Below, in pieces: positions 25,930 through 38,000 of a stretch of 64,000 nucleotides of DNA (the stretch's first letter is position 1; every line of letters starts with the position of its first letter). The notes beneath the pieces are model-generated. The model had not been told where the DNA came from. It did no database searches and worked only from the letters and a program-made list of their open reading frames with translations. The position numbers were made by a program, and so were the translations under genes. The DNA is from Diplolepis rosae (Eukaryota > Arthropoda > Insecta > Hymenoptera > Diplolepididae). Location: contig JAPYXD010000742.1 of assembly GCA_030998225.1 (NCBI GenBank), positions 2,790,001 to 2,854,000 on the forward strand. Direction: 5' to 3'.

Positions 25930-26085
25930 TGAATTTTTATTTTTTGGCCACTTTATTGAAAAAATTCTTATACCCCTAAGAATTCGCGCATTACTTGGCC
26001 ACTCTATTCAAGTCAGAGTTAGAATAACTATCGTAATAATTTGCCACTTTATAGCAGTCTTATAATCTATAAAACTCGAACATCA
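25930..26085 (+). repeat. Degenerate right edge of array A
   Basis: The last recognisable box is at about 25,985 (TTCGCGCATTACTTGGCC). After TTCAAGTCAGAG the sequence skips to a decayed version of the 51-bp sub-repeat, with AATTTGCCACTTTATAGC in place of TATTGGCCACTTTATAAA, and then loses all similarity by about 26,085. Terminal decay is normal at satellite borders, where homogenisation is weak. Confidence 0.75.
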
Positions 26086-26893
26086 TACGTATAAACTTAA
26101 TATGGTATTTTACCGGTTTTCAATTATCGAGCATCAGAGCAGCGTGTCCCTTTGCTATTTCGAATAACAATGAAATTAATTTTTGGTGAATTTCCACATT
26201 GTTGCATTTTACTTGCTATATCCACAAAAATGTGTATAATTTTTACGATGTCGGGACCGTATTGAGTGCCCTTCCTTACAGAGTTTTTCGAGCATGTGGT
26301 GGGTCTTTGATTTTCTCGGACGCTTGAGCACATAGAAATCTCAAGTGCCGGGCATATTAAAATAAGTTTTGACTGTGTATAACCCTTGGTGTTGGAACCT
26401 GACCTATTATTGAGAATGCTCTTCATACACGTCAAACTCTGAACACTAGTCTTCCTAAATACGACTTCTTCCCAAATAAGTTTTCTTTTAGCCATGTGGC
26501 AGCGTGATGGACTTACTTTCATCTGTCATCTCTGCGGCTTCTGAGAAAACACAAAATAAAATTTTTCCGTACCAATTGCATCGTTCTGATTGTTTTAACT
26601 TCAGTGTCCTTTACTTATGGTGCTCGTGCATATTTGTGGTTTGCTGGACGTGCTTTACCAAGGATCCACGTTATATTCTCTATCGTGTTCTTTCTTTCTC
26701 TTGTGAAATAATTGTGTTTATATATGTGCCCTTGAGAGAGTGCGTTCCACGGTCGCATTTTTCACGGTTCCTGTGGGAGAGGATTACTTGTTGGAACAGT
26801 TTTTGGAACGGCCTGGTTCCTTCACACCTAGGAACTCACTTACCAATAAGTCTTTCCGCATGTTTGCTCTATCTTTTTCAAATATCAATAAGC

Positions 26894-26914
26894 AAAGAAA
26901 AAAAGGAAAAAAAA
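26894..26914 (+). other. A-rich tract in the spacer
   Basis: An almost pure purine, A-rich run (AAAGAAAAAAAGGAAAAAAA and adjoining bases). It could be the remnant of a retroposed poly(A) tail or a simple-sequence expansion; no flanking target-site duplication was identified. Confidence 0.55.
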
Positions 26915-26978
26915 GATACAATAATTATTAGGTTGCATGTCTTAGTTAATAAATATTGTAAGGTTACTATTAAGCTAA

Positions 26979-27084
26979 TTGGCACTGAAGAGGGCCCCCA
27001 TTTGTGGCCGAAAAGTTTGCATTTTGTATTTTTTATGTGTTCTTTCACTTAAAAGAATCCGCAGCAAAACTGACCCAATGCCAA
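26979..27084 (+). other. Possible degenerate hammerhead-ribozyme-like motif
   Basis: Seen: CTGAAGA at 26985-26991 and GAAA at 27010-27013, separated by a GGGCC...GGCC segment that can form a weak stem. TTGGCA (26979-26984), just before CTGAAGA, is complementary to TGCCAA (27079-27084). AGTTTGC (27014-27020), just after GAA/A, is complementary to GCAAAACT (27064-27071) with one bulged A. Known: the hammerhead core is CUGANGA, stem II, GAAA, then stem III and the cleavage site before stem I; such ribozymes occur in some animal satellites and Penelope-like retroelements. Against: about seven bases (27072-27078) lie where one cleavage-site base is expected, the base after the T is G, and stem II has a mismatch. 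If real, it is probably inactive; it could be coincidence. Confidence 0.2.
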
Positions 27085-27146
27085 ACTAATTATTACAAAA
27101 TTATTATTGTTGGTCAATAAAACAATGAACATGTACAGAAACATGT

Positions 27147-28000
27147 CACGATAATAAAATTAAAACTCACGCCTAGCGATATTGAACGCCTTGCATTGCA
27201 CAAACGATATGTAAATCAAAGATTTATATTAATTAAAAATACGTGTCTAGCGATTTCAAACGCCTAGTACAGCAGAAGTTAGTTATCAACTATTTTAAAC
27301 GTAAAATTTAACTCGACGCCTAGCGATATTAAACGCCTTGCATTGCACAAATCGAAAATTTAAATCGATGGTTGATTAATTGATAATTACACTTGTATTG
27401 TGCTAGGCGTTAAATATCGCCTAGGAGCATAAATTATAATTTTTTCGTTTAAGGAATTGATAACTATACTATCACTTTCTACATATAATTTAAAATTTCG
27501 GGCCAAGCGATTTAAAACGCATACCACAGCATTGAAGTTAGTTATCAAGTATTAATTGAATAATAAATTAAAATTCTCGCCTAGCGATATTAAACGCCTT
27601 GCATTGCACAAGCGAAATGTAAATCAAAGGTTTATATTAATTCAGAATACGTGCCTAGCGATTTCATAAAACTAGCACAGCATAAGTTAGTTATCAATTA
27701 TTTTAATAGATAAATTAAAATTCTCGCCTAGCGATATTAAACGCCTTGCGGTGCACAAACGAAATGTAAATCGAAGGTTTATAATAATTCAAAATACGTA
27801 CCAAGCGATGTTAAACCCCTAGCACAGCAGAAGTTAGTTATCAATTATTTTAATTGAAAAATTCAAATCCACGCCTAGCGATATTGAACGCTTAACGTTG
27901 CACAATCGAAATGTAAATCAAAGGTTTATATTAATTCGAAATACGTGCCTCGCGATTTCAAACAACTAGCACAGCCTAAGTTAGTTATCAAGTATTTTAA
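27147..28000 (+). repeat. Degenerate left edge of array B
   Basis: The first units are noticeably more diverged than those further in, with variants such as GTGTCTAGCGATTTC, AACTCGACGCCTAGCG, GGGCCAAGCGATTTAAAACG and CATACCACAGCATTGAAG, plus an inverted segment. The pattern gives way to near-uniform copies by about 28,300-28,500. This matches the usual decay of satellite borders. Confidence 0.75.
27350..27480 (-). repeat. Inverted array B segment
   Basis: Read on the minus strand this stretch is satellite B sequence: GATATTTAACGCCTAGCACA, AGTTATCAATTCCTTAAACG and AATTATCAATTAATC. The two copies of the ATTGATAA landmark on the plus strand start near 27,378 and 27,455, about 77 bp apart, so the inverted part looks like tandem half-units rather than a 147-bp dimer. 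Plus-orientation copies flank it on both sides. Exact breakpoints are uncertain by about 10 bp. Confidence 0.75.
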
Positions 28001-31000
28001 ACGATAAATTAAAATTCTCGCCTAGCGATATTGAACGCCTTGCATTGCACAATCGAAATGTAAATCAAAGGTTTATATTAATTCAAAATACGTTCCTAGC
28101 GATGTTAAACGCCTAGCACAGCATAAGTTAGTTATCAATTAATTTAATCGAAAAATTAAAATTCACGCCTAGCGATATTAAACGCCTACTGCATTGCACA
28201 AACGATATGTAAATCGAAGGTTTATATTAATTCAAAATACGTGCCGAGCGATTTCAAACGCCTGGCACAGCATTATTTAGTTATCATTTATTTTAAACGA
28301 CAAATTAAAATTCTCGCCTAGCGATATTGAACGCCTTGCATTCCACAATCGAAATGTAAATCAAAGGTTTATATTAATTCGAAATACGTGCCTAGCGATA
28401 TCAAACAACTAGAACAGCATCAGGTAGTTATCAATTATTTTAAGCGATAAATTAAAATTCTCGCCTAGCGATATTGAACGCCTTGCATTGCACAATCGAA
28501 ATGTAAATCAAAGGTTTATATTAATTCAAAATACGCGCCTAGCGATGTTAAACGCCTGGCACAGCATAAGTTAGTTATCAATTATTTTAATTGAAAAATT
28601 CAAATTCTCGCCTAGCGATATTGAACGCCTTGCATTGCACATTCGAAATGTAAATCTAAGGTTTATATTAATTCGAAATACGTGCCTAGCGTTTTCAAAC
28701 GCCTGTCACTTCAGAAGTCAGTTCTCAATTATTTTAAACGATAAATTAAAATTCTCGCCGAGCGATATTGAACGCCTTGCAGTGCACAATCGAAATGTAA
28801 ATCAAAGGTTTATATTAATTCAGAATACGTGCCGAGCGATTTCAAACGCCTGGCACAGCATAAGTTAGTTATCAATTATTTTAAACGATAAATTAAAATT
28901 CTCGCCTAGCGATATTGAACGCCTTGCATTGCACAATCGAAATGTAAATCAAAGGTTTATATTAATTCGTAATACGTGCAGAGCGATTTCAAACGCCTGG
29001 CACAGCATAAGTTAGTTATCAATTATTTTAAACGATAAATTAAAATTCTCGCCTAGCGATATTAAACGCCTACTGCATTGCACAACGATATGTAAATCGA
29101 ACGTTTATATAACTTCAAAATACGCGCCTAGAGACTTCAAACAACTAGCACAGAATAAGTTAGTTATTAATTATTTTAAACGAAAAATTAAAATTCTCGC
29201 CTAGCGATATTGAACGCCTTGCATTGCACAATCGAAATGTAAATCAAAGGTTTATATTAATTCTAAATACGTGCCTAGCGATTTTAAACAACTAGCACAG
29301 CCTAAGTTAGTTATCAATTATTTTAAACGATAAATTAAAATTCTCGCCTAGCGATATTGAACGCCTTGCATTGCACAATCGAAATGTAAATCAAAGGTTT
29401 ATATTAATTCAAAATACGTTCCTAGCGATGTTCAAACGCCTAGCACAGCATAAGTTAGTTATCAATTATTTTAATTGAAAAATTCAAATTCCACGCCTAG
29501 CGATATTGAACGCCTTAACGCATTGTACAAACGAAATGTAAATCAAAAGTTTATATTAATTCTAAATACGTTCCTAGATATGTTAAACGCCTAGCACAGC
29601 ATAAGTTAGTTATCAATTATTTTAAACGATAAATTAAAATTCTCGCCTAGCGATATTGAACGCCTTGCATTGCACGATCGAAATGTAAATCAAAGGATTA
29701 TATTAATTCGAAATACGTGCAGAGCGATTTCAAACGCCTGGCACAGCATAAGTTATTTATCAATTATTTTAAACGATAAATTAAAATTCTCGCCTAGCGA
29801 TATTGAACGCCTTGCATTGCACAATCGAAATGTAAATCAAAGGTTTATATTAATTCGAAATACGTGCAGAGCGATTTCAAACGCCTGGCACAGCATAAGT
29901 TAGTTATCAATTATTTTAAACGATAAATTAAAATTCTCGCCTAGCGATATTGAACGCCTTGCATTGCACAATCGAAATGTAAATCAAAGTTTTATATTAA
30001 TTCAGAATACGTGCAGAGCGATTTCAAACGCCTGGCACAGCATAAGTTAGTTATCAATTATTTTAAACGAAAAATTAAAATTCTCGACTAGCGATATTGA
30101 ACGCCTTGCATTGCACAATCGAAATGTAAATCAAAGGTTTATATTAATTCGAAATACGTGCAGAGCGATTTCAAACGCCTGGCACAGCATAAGTTAGTTA
30201 TCAGTTATTTTAAGCGATAAATTAAAATTCTCGCCTAGCGATATTGAACGCCTTGCATTGCACAATCGAAATGTAAATCTAAGGTTTATATTAATTCGAA
30301 ATACGTGCCTAGCGATTTCAAACGCCTGGCACAGCATAAGTTAGTTATCAATTATTTTAAACGATAAATTAAAATTCTCGCCTAGCGATATTGAACGCCT
30401 TGCATTGCACAATCGAAATGTAAATCAAAGGTTTATATTAATTCGAAATACGTGCCTAGCGATTTCAAACAACTAGCACAGCCTAAGTTAGTTATCAATT
30501 ATTTTAAACGATAAATTAAAATTCTCGCCTAGCGATATTGAACGCCTTGCATTGCACAATCGAAATGTAAATCAATGGATTATATTAATTCAAAATACGT
30601 TCCTAGCGAAAAAACAAGCCTAGCACAGCAGAAGTTAGTTATCAATTATTTTAATTGAAAAATTCAAATTCTCGCCTAGCGATATTGAACGCCTTGCATT
30701 GCACGATCGAAATGTAAATCAAAGGATTATATTAATTCGAAATACGTGCAGAGCGATTTCAAACGCCTGGCACAGCATAAGTTAGTTATCAGTTATTTTA
30801 AACGATAAATTAAAATTCTCGCCTAGCGATATTGAACGCCTTGCATTGCACAATCGAAATGTAAATCAAAGGTTTATATTAATTCGAAATACGTGCAGAG
30901 CGATTTCAAACGCCTGGCGCAGCATAAGTTAGTTATCAATTATTTTAAACGATAAATTAAAATTCTCGCCTAGCGATATTGAACGCCTTGCATTGCACCA

Positions 31001-34000
31001 TCGAAATGTAAATCAAAGGTTTATATTAATTCAAAATACGTTCCTAGCGATGTTAAACCCCTAGCACAGCATAAGTTAGTTATCAATTAATTTAATCGAA
31101 AAATTCAAATTCACGCCTAGCGATATTAAACGCCTACTGTTGCACAATCGAAATGTAAATCAAAGGTTTATATTAATTCGAAATACGTGCATAGCGATTT
31201 CAAACGCCTGGCACAGCATAAGTTAGTTATCAATTATTTTAAACGATAAATTAAAATTCTCGCCTAGCGATATTGAACGCCTTGCATTGCACAATCGAAA
31301 TGTAAATCAAAGGTTTATATTAATTCAGAATACGTGCCGAGCGATTTCAAACGCCTGGCACAGCATAAGTTAGTTATCATTTATTTTAAACGACAAATTA
31401 AAATTCTCGCCTAGCGATATTGAACGCCTTGCATTGCACAATCGAAATGTAAATCAAAGGTATATATTAATTCAGAATACGTGCCGAGTGATTTCAAACG
31501 CCTGGCACAGCATAAGTTAGTTATCAATTATTTTAACGAAAAATTAAAATTCTCGCCTAGCGATATTGAACGCCTTAACGTTGTACAATCGAAATGTAAA
31601 TCAAAGGTTTATATTAATTCGACATACGTACCTAGCGATTTCAAACAACTAGCACAGCCTAAGTTAGTTATCAAGTATTTTAAACGATAAATTAAAATTC
31701 TCGCCTAGCGATATTGAACGCCTTGCATTGCACAATCGAAATGTAAATCTAAGGTTTATATTAATTCGAAATACGTGCCTAGCGATTTCAAACGCCTGGC
31801 ACAGCATAAGTTAGTTATCAATTATTTAAAACGATAAATTAAAATTCTCGCCTAGCGATGTTGAGCGCCTTGCATTACACGATCGAAATGTAAATCAATG
31901 GATTATATTAATTCGAAATACGTGCAGAGCGATTTCAAACGCCTGGCACAGCATAAGTTAGTTATCAGTTATTTTAAACGATAAATTAAAATTCTCGCCT
32001 AGCGATATAAAACGCCTACTGCATTGCACAATCGATATGTAAATCAAAGGTTTATATTAATTCGACATACGTGCCGAGCGATTTCAAACAACTAGCACAG
32101 CCTAAGTTAGTTATCAATTATTTTAAACGATAAATTAAAATTCTCGCCTAGCGATATTGAACGCCTTGCATTGCACAATCGAAATGTAAATCAAAAGTTT
32201 ATATTAATTCAAAATACGTTCCTAGAAATGTTAAACCCCTAGCACAGCAGAAGTTAGTTATCAATTATTTTAAACGATAAATTAAAATTCTCGCCTAGCG
32301 ATATTGAACGCCTACTGTTGCACAATCGATATGTAGATCAAAGGTTTATATTAATTCGAAATACGTGCAGAGCGATTTCAAACGCCTGGCACAGCATAAG
32401 TTAGTTATCAATTATTTTAAACGATAAATTAAAATTCTCGCCTAGCGATATTGAACGCCTTGCATTGCACAATCGAAATGTAAATCAAAGGTTTATATTA
32501 ATTCGAAGTACGTGCAGAGCGATTTCAAACGCCTGGCACAGCATAAGTTAGTTATCAATTATTTTAAACGATAAATTAAAATTCTCGCCTAGCGATATTG
32601 AACGCCTTGCGTTGCACAAACGAAATGTAAATCAAAGGTTTATATTAATTCAGAATACGTGCCGAGCAATTTCAAACGCCTGGCACAGCATAAGTTAGTT
32701 ATCAATTATTTTAATTGAAAAATTCAAATTCTCGCCTAGCGATATTGAACGCCTTGCATTGCACGATCGAAATGTAAATCAAAGGATTATATTAATTCGA
32801 AATACGTGCAGAGCGATTTCAAACGCCTGGCACAGCATAAGTTAGTTATCAGTTATTTTAAACGATAAATTAAAATTCTCGCCTAGCGATATTGAACGCC
32901 TTGCATTGCACAATCGAAATGTAAATCAAAGGTTTATATTAATTCGAAATACGTGCCTAGCGATTTCAAACAACTAGCACAGCCTAAGTTAGTTATCAAT
33001 TATTTTAAACGATAAATTAAAATTCTCGCCTAGCGATATTGAACGCCTTGCATTGCACAATCGAAATGTAAATCAAAAGTTTATTTTAATTCAAAATACG
33101 TTCCTAGAAATGTTAAACCCCTAGCACAGCAGAAGTTAGTTATCAATTATTTTAATTGAAAAATTCAAATTCTCGCCTAGCGATATTGAACGCCTTGCAT
33201 TGCACGATCGAAATGTAAATCAAAGGATTATATTAATTCGAAATACGTGCAGAGCGATTTCAAACAACTAGCACAGCCTAAGTTAGTTATCAATTATTTT
33301 AAACGATAAATTAAAATTCTCGCCTAGCGATATTGAACGCCTTGCATTGCACATTCGAAATGTAAATCTAAGGTTTATATTAATTCGAAATACGTGCCTA
33401 GCGATTTCAAACGCCTGGCACAGCATAAGTTAGTTATCAATTATTTAAAACGATAAATTAAAATTCTCGCCTAGCGATATTGAACGCCTTGCATTGCACA
33501 TTCGAAATGTAAATCTAAGGTTTATATTAATTCGAAATACGTGCCTAGCGATTTCAAACAACTGGCACAGCCTAAGTTAGTTATCAATTATTTTAAACGA
33601 TAAATTAAAATTCTCGCCTAGCGATATTGAACGCCTTGCATTGCACGATCGAAATGTAAATCAAAAGTTTATATTAATTCAAAATACGTTCCTAGCAATG
33701 TTAAACCCCTAGCACAGCAGAAGTTAGTTATCAATTAATTTAATCGAAAAATTCAAATTCACGCCTAGCGATATTAAACGCCTACTGTTGCACAATCGAA
33801 ATGTAAATCAAAGGTTTATATTAATTCGTAATACGTGCAGAGCGATTTCAAACGCCTGGCACAGCATAAGTTAGTTATCAATTATTTTAAACGATAAATT
33901 AAAATTCTCGCCTAGCGAAATTGAACGCCTTGCATTGCACAATCGAAATGTAAATCAAAGTTTTATATTAATTCAGAATACGTGCCGAGCGATTTCAAAA

Positions 34001-37000
34001 GCCTTGCACAGCATAAGTTAGTTATCATTTATTTTAAACGTCAAATTAAAATTCTCGCCTAGCGATATTGAACGCCTTGCATTGCACAATCGAAATGTAA
34101 ATCAAAGGTTTATATTAATTCGTAATACGTGCAGAGCGATTTCAAACGCCTGGCACAGCATAAGTTAGTTATCAATTATTTTAAACGATAAATTAAAATT
34201 CTCGCCTAGCGATATTAAACGCCTACTGTTGCACAACGATATGTAAATCAAAGGTTTATATTAATTCGAAATACGTGCCTAGCGATTTTAAACAACTAGC
34301 ACAGCCTAAGTTAGTTATCAATTATTTTAAACGATAAATTAAAATTCTCGCCTAGCGATATTGAACACCTTGCATTACACAATCGAAATGTAAATCAAAG
34401 GTTTATATTAATTCTAAATACGTGCCTAGCGATTTTAAACAACTAGCACAGCAGAAGTTAGTTATCAATTATTTTAAACGATAAATTAAAATTCTCGCCT
34501 AGCGATATTGAACGCCTTGCATTGCACAATCGAAATGTAAATCAAAAGGTTTATATTAATTCAAAATACGTTCCTAGCGATGTTAAACGCCTAGCACAGC
34601 ATAAGTTAGTTATCAATTATTTTGAACGAAAAATTCAAATCTACGCCTAGCGATATTAAACGCCTTAACGTTGTACAAACGAAATGTAAATCAAATGTTT
34701 ATATTAATTCGAAATACGTGCCTAGCGATTTCAAACGCCTGGCACAGCATAAGTTAGTTATCATTTATTTTAAACGATAAATTAAAATTCTCGCCTAGCG
34801 ATATTGAACGCCTTGCATTGCACAATCGAAATGTAAATCAAAGGTTTATATTAATTCGAAATACGTGCAGAGCGATTTCAAACGCCTGGCACAGCATAAG
34901 TTAGTTATCAATTATTTTAAACGATAAATTAAAATTCTCGCCTAGCGATATTGAACGCCTTGCATTGCACGATCGAAATGTAAATCAAAGGATTATATTA
35001 ATTCGAAATACGTGCAGAGCGATTTCAAACGCCTGGCGCAGCATAAGTTAGTTATCAATTATTTTAAACGATAAATTAAAATTCTCGCCTAGCGATGTTG
35101 AACGCCTTGCATTGCACAATCGAAATGTAAATCAAAGGTTTATATTAATTCAGAATACGTGCCGAGCAATTTCAAACGCCTGGCACAGCATAAGTTAGTT
35201 ATCAATTATTTTAATTGAAAAATTCAAATTCCACGCCTAGCGATTTTGAACGCATTACCTTGTACACACGAAATGTAAATCAAAGGTTTATATGAATTCG
35301 AAATACGTGCCTAGCGATTTCAAACGCCTGGCACAGCATAAGTTAGTTATCAATTATTTTAAACGATAAATTAAAATTCTCGCCTAGCGATATTGAACGC
35401 CTTGCATTGCACAATCGAAATGTAAATCAAAGGTTTATATTAATTCGAAATACGTGCCTAGCGATTTCAAACAACTAGCACAGCCTAAGTTCGTTATCAA
35501 TTATTTTAAACGATAAATTAAAATTCTCGCCTAGCGATATTGAACGCCTTGCATTGCACAATCGAAATGTAAATCAAAGGTTTATATTAATTCAGAATAC
35601 GTGCCTAGCGATTTCAAACAACTAGCACAGCCTAAGTTGGTTATCAATTATTTTAAACGATAAATTAAAATTCTCGCCTAGCGATGTTTAGCGCCTTGCA
35701 TTGCACAATCGAAATGTAAATCAAAAGGTTTATATTAATTCAAAATACGTTCCTAGAGCGATGTTCAAACGCCTAGCACAGCATAAGTTAGTTATCAATT
35801 ATTTTAATTGATAAATTAAAATTCCACGCCTAGCGATATTGAACGCTTAACGTTGCACAATCGAAATGTAAATCAAAGGTTTATATTAATTCGAAATACG
35901 TGCAGAGCGATTTCAAACGCCTGGCACAGCATAAGTTATTTATCAATTATTTTAAACGATAAATTAAAATTCTCGCCTAGCGATGTTAAGCGCCTTGCAT
36001 TACACAATCGAAATGTAAATCAAAGGTTTATATTAATTCGAAATACGTGCAGAGCGATTTCAAACGCCTGGCACAGCATAAGTTAGTTATCAATTATTTT
36101 AAACGATAAATTAAAATTCTCGCCTAGCGATATTGAACGCCTTGCATTGCACAATCGAAATGTAAATCAAAGGTTTATATTAATTCAGAATACGTGCCGA
36201 GTGATTTCAAACGCCTGGTACAGCATAAGTTAGTTATCATTTATTTTAAACGACAAATTAAAATTCTCGCCTAGCGATATTGAACGCCTTGCATTGCACA
36301 ATCGAAATGTAAATCAAAGGTTTATATTAATTCAAAATACGCGCCTAGCGACCAAAAACAAGTAGCACAGCATAAGTTAGTTATCAATTAATTTAATCGA
36401 AAAATTCAAATTCACGCCTAGCGATATTAAACGCCTACTGTTGCACAAACGATATGTAAATCTAAGGTTTATATTAATTCGAAATACGTGCCTAGCGATT
36501 TCAAACGCCTGGCACAGCATAAGTTAGTTATCAATTATTTTAAACGATAAATTAAAATTCTCGCCGAGCGATGTTAAGCGCCTTGCATTGCACAATCGAA
36601 ATGTAAATCAAAGGTTTATATTAATTCAGAATACGTGCAGAGCGATTTCAAACGCCTGGCACAGCATAAGTTGGTTATCAATTATTTTAAACGATAAATT
36701 AAAATTCTCGCCTAGCGATGTTGAGCGCCTTGCATTACACGATCGAAATGTAAATCAATGGATTATATTAATTCGAAATACGTGCAGAGCGATTTCAAAC
36801 GCCTGGCACAGCATAAGTTAGTTATCAGTTATTTTAAACGATAAATTAAAATTCTCGCCTAGCGATATTGAACGCCTTGCATTGCACAATCGAAATGTAA
36901 ATCAAAGGTTTATATTAATTCAGAATACGTGCCGAGCGATTTCAAACGCCTGGCACAGCATAAGTTAGTTATCAATTATTTTAAACGATAAATTAAAATT

Positions 37001-37592
37001 CTCGCCTAGCGATATTGAACGCCTTGCATTGCACAATCGAAATGTAAATCAAAGGTTTATATTAATTCGAAATACGTGCAGAGCGATTTCAAACGCCTGG
37101 CACAGCATAAGTTAGTTATCAATTATTTTAAACGATAAATTAAAATTCTCGCCTAGCGATATTGAACGCCTTGCATTGCACGATCGAAATGTAAATCAAA
37201 GGATTATATTAATTCGAAATACGTGCAGAGCGATTTCAAACGCCTGGCACAGCATAAGTTAGTTATCAGTTATTTTAAGCGATAAATTAAAATTCTCGCC
37301 TAGCGATATTGAACGCCTTGCATTGCACAATCGAAATGTAAATCAAAGGTTTATATTAATTCAGAATACGTGCCGAGCGATTTCAAACGCCTGGCACAGC
37401 ATAAGTTAGTTATCAATTATTTTAAACGATAAATTAAAATTCTCGCCGAGCGATGTTAAGCGCCTTGCATTGCACAATCGAAATGTAAATCAAAGGTTTA
37501 TATTAATTCAGAATACGTGCCTAGCGATTTCAAACAACTAGCACAGCCTAAGTTGGTTATCAATTATTTTAAACGACAAATTAAAATTCTCG

Positions 37593-37642
37593 CACAGCAT
37601 AATTAGTTATCAATTATTTAAAACGATAAATTAAAATTCTCG
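37593..37642 (+). repeat. Truncated 50-bp array B unit
   Basis: Between two normal CTCG landmarks only 50 bp are present instead of 147: AAATTCTCG is followed at once by CACAGCATAATTAGTTATC, so 97 bp have been lost. Both flanking copies are normal. The deletion joins CTCG with the CACAGCATAA part of the second half. Confidence 0.8.
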
Positions 37643-37904
37643 CCGAGCGATGTTAAGCGCCTTGCATTGCACAATCGAAATGTAAATCAAAGGTTTATAT
37701 TAATTCAGAATACGTGCCTAGCGATTTCAAACGCCTGGCACAGCATAAGTTAGTTATCATTTATTTTCAACGAATAATTAAAATTCACGCCTAGCGATAT
37801 TGAACGCCTTGCATTGCACAATCGAAATGTAAATCAAAGTTTTATATTAATTCAGAATACGTGCCGAGCGATTTCAAACGCCTAGCACAGCATAAGTTAG
37901 TTAT

Positions 37905-38000
37905 CGATTATTTTAAACGAAACATTAAAATTGACGCCGTTCGATAATAAAAGCCTAGCGTGGCACAAACGAAATGTAAATCAAAGGTTTATATAAATTC
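37905..38000 (+). repeat. Diverged array B copy
   Basis: This unit carries TTATCGATTATTTTAAACG, GAAACATTAAAATTGACGCC, GTTCGATAATAAAAGCCTAG and CGTGGCACAAACG, many changes in a stretch surrounded by near-consensus monomers. It resembles the old-looking copies at the array's left edge. Confidence 0.6.

Larger units (their letters stand above)
1..26080 (+). repeat. Satellite array A, 248-bp tandem repeat
   Basis: Head-to-tail satellite, all copies seen in one orientation, roughly 105 units by dividing length by period. The period is read directly: the landmark GTGTTAATTATTATC recurs at 2043, 2291, 2539, 2787 and again at 3531, exactly six units after 2043. The array is already running at base 1, so its left end lies outside the window; the right end fades out near 26,080. 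Many monomers carry AAGAATTCGCGC (an EcoRI site) and many carry AAGGATCCTACG (a BamHI site). At least three interspersed subfamilies are visible: one with CCACCTTACTTAAAATCAG in the third sub-repeat, one with CAACATAACTTTAAGTCTG there, and one with ATTATCTTGCTAC in the first. Short open frames of about 84 codons recur once per monomer, but 248 is not a multiple of three, so they never continue through the array. No similarity to array B was noticed. Family identity is unknown to me. Confidence 0.97.
26086..27146. other. Non-satellite spacer between arrays A and B
   Basis: About 1.06 kb with no copy of either satellite. No gene is supported. Two open frames exist: a minus-strand frame of 132 codons (26,124-26,522), basic and cysteine-containing with no domain I recognise, and a plus-strand frame of up to 182 codons (26,504-27,052), opening at GTG with the first ATG at 26,507, hydrophobic and cysteine/phenylalanine-rich, ending in translated A-rich and T-rich sequence. 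Neither shows a familiar catalytic motif, convincing splice context or polyadenylation signal. The fragment could be decayed transposon sequence, a bit of ancestral euchromatin, or an insertion between the arrays. No tRNA- or rRNA-like sequence was seen. Confidence 0.8.

Noticed and set aside
48..26065. Recurring open frames of about 60-190 codons in array A
   Set aside because: They are one-monomer readings of satellite DNA, many opening at GTG, ending at the TTAA of the next unit, and shifting frame every 248 bp. The longest ones (near 1,363 and 21,240) come from indels that join frames. No domain is present.
26124..26522. 132-codon minus-strand open frame in the spacer as a gene
   Set aside because: No recognised motif and no supporting signals; length is possible by chance. 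Kept only as a search target.
26504..27052. 182-codon plus-strand open frame in the spacer as a gene
   Set aside because: Opens at GTG (first ATG two bases into the next codon at 26,507), has no recognisable domain, runs through A-rich and T-rich tracts and the hairpin motif, and lacks a convincing promoter or polyadenylation context.
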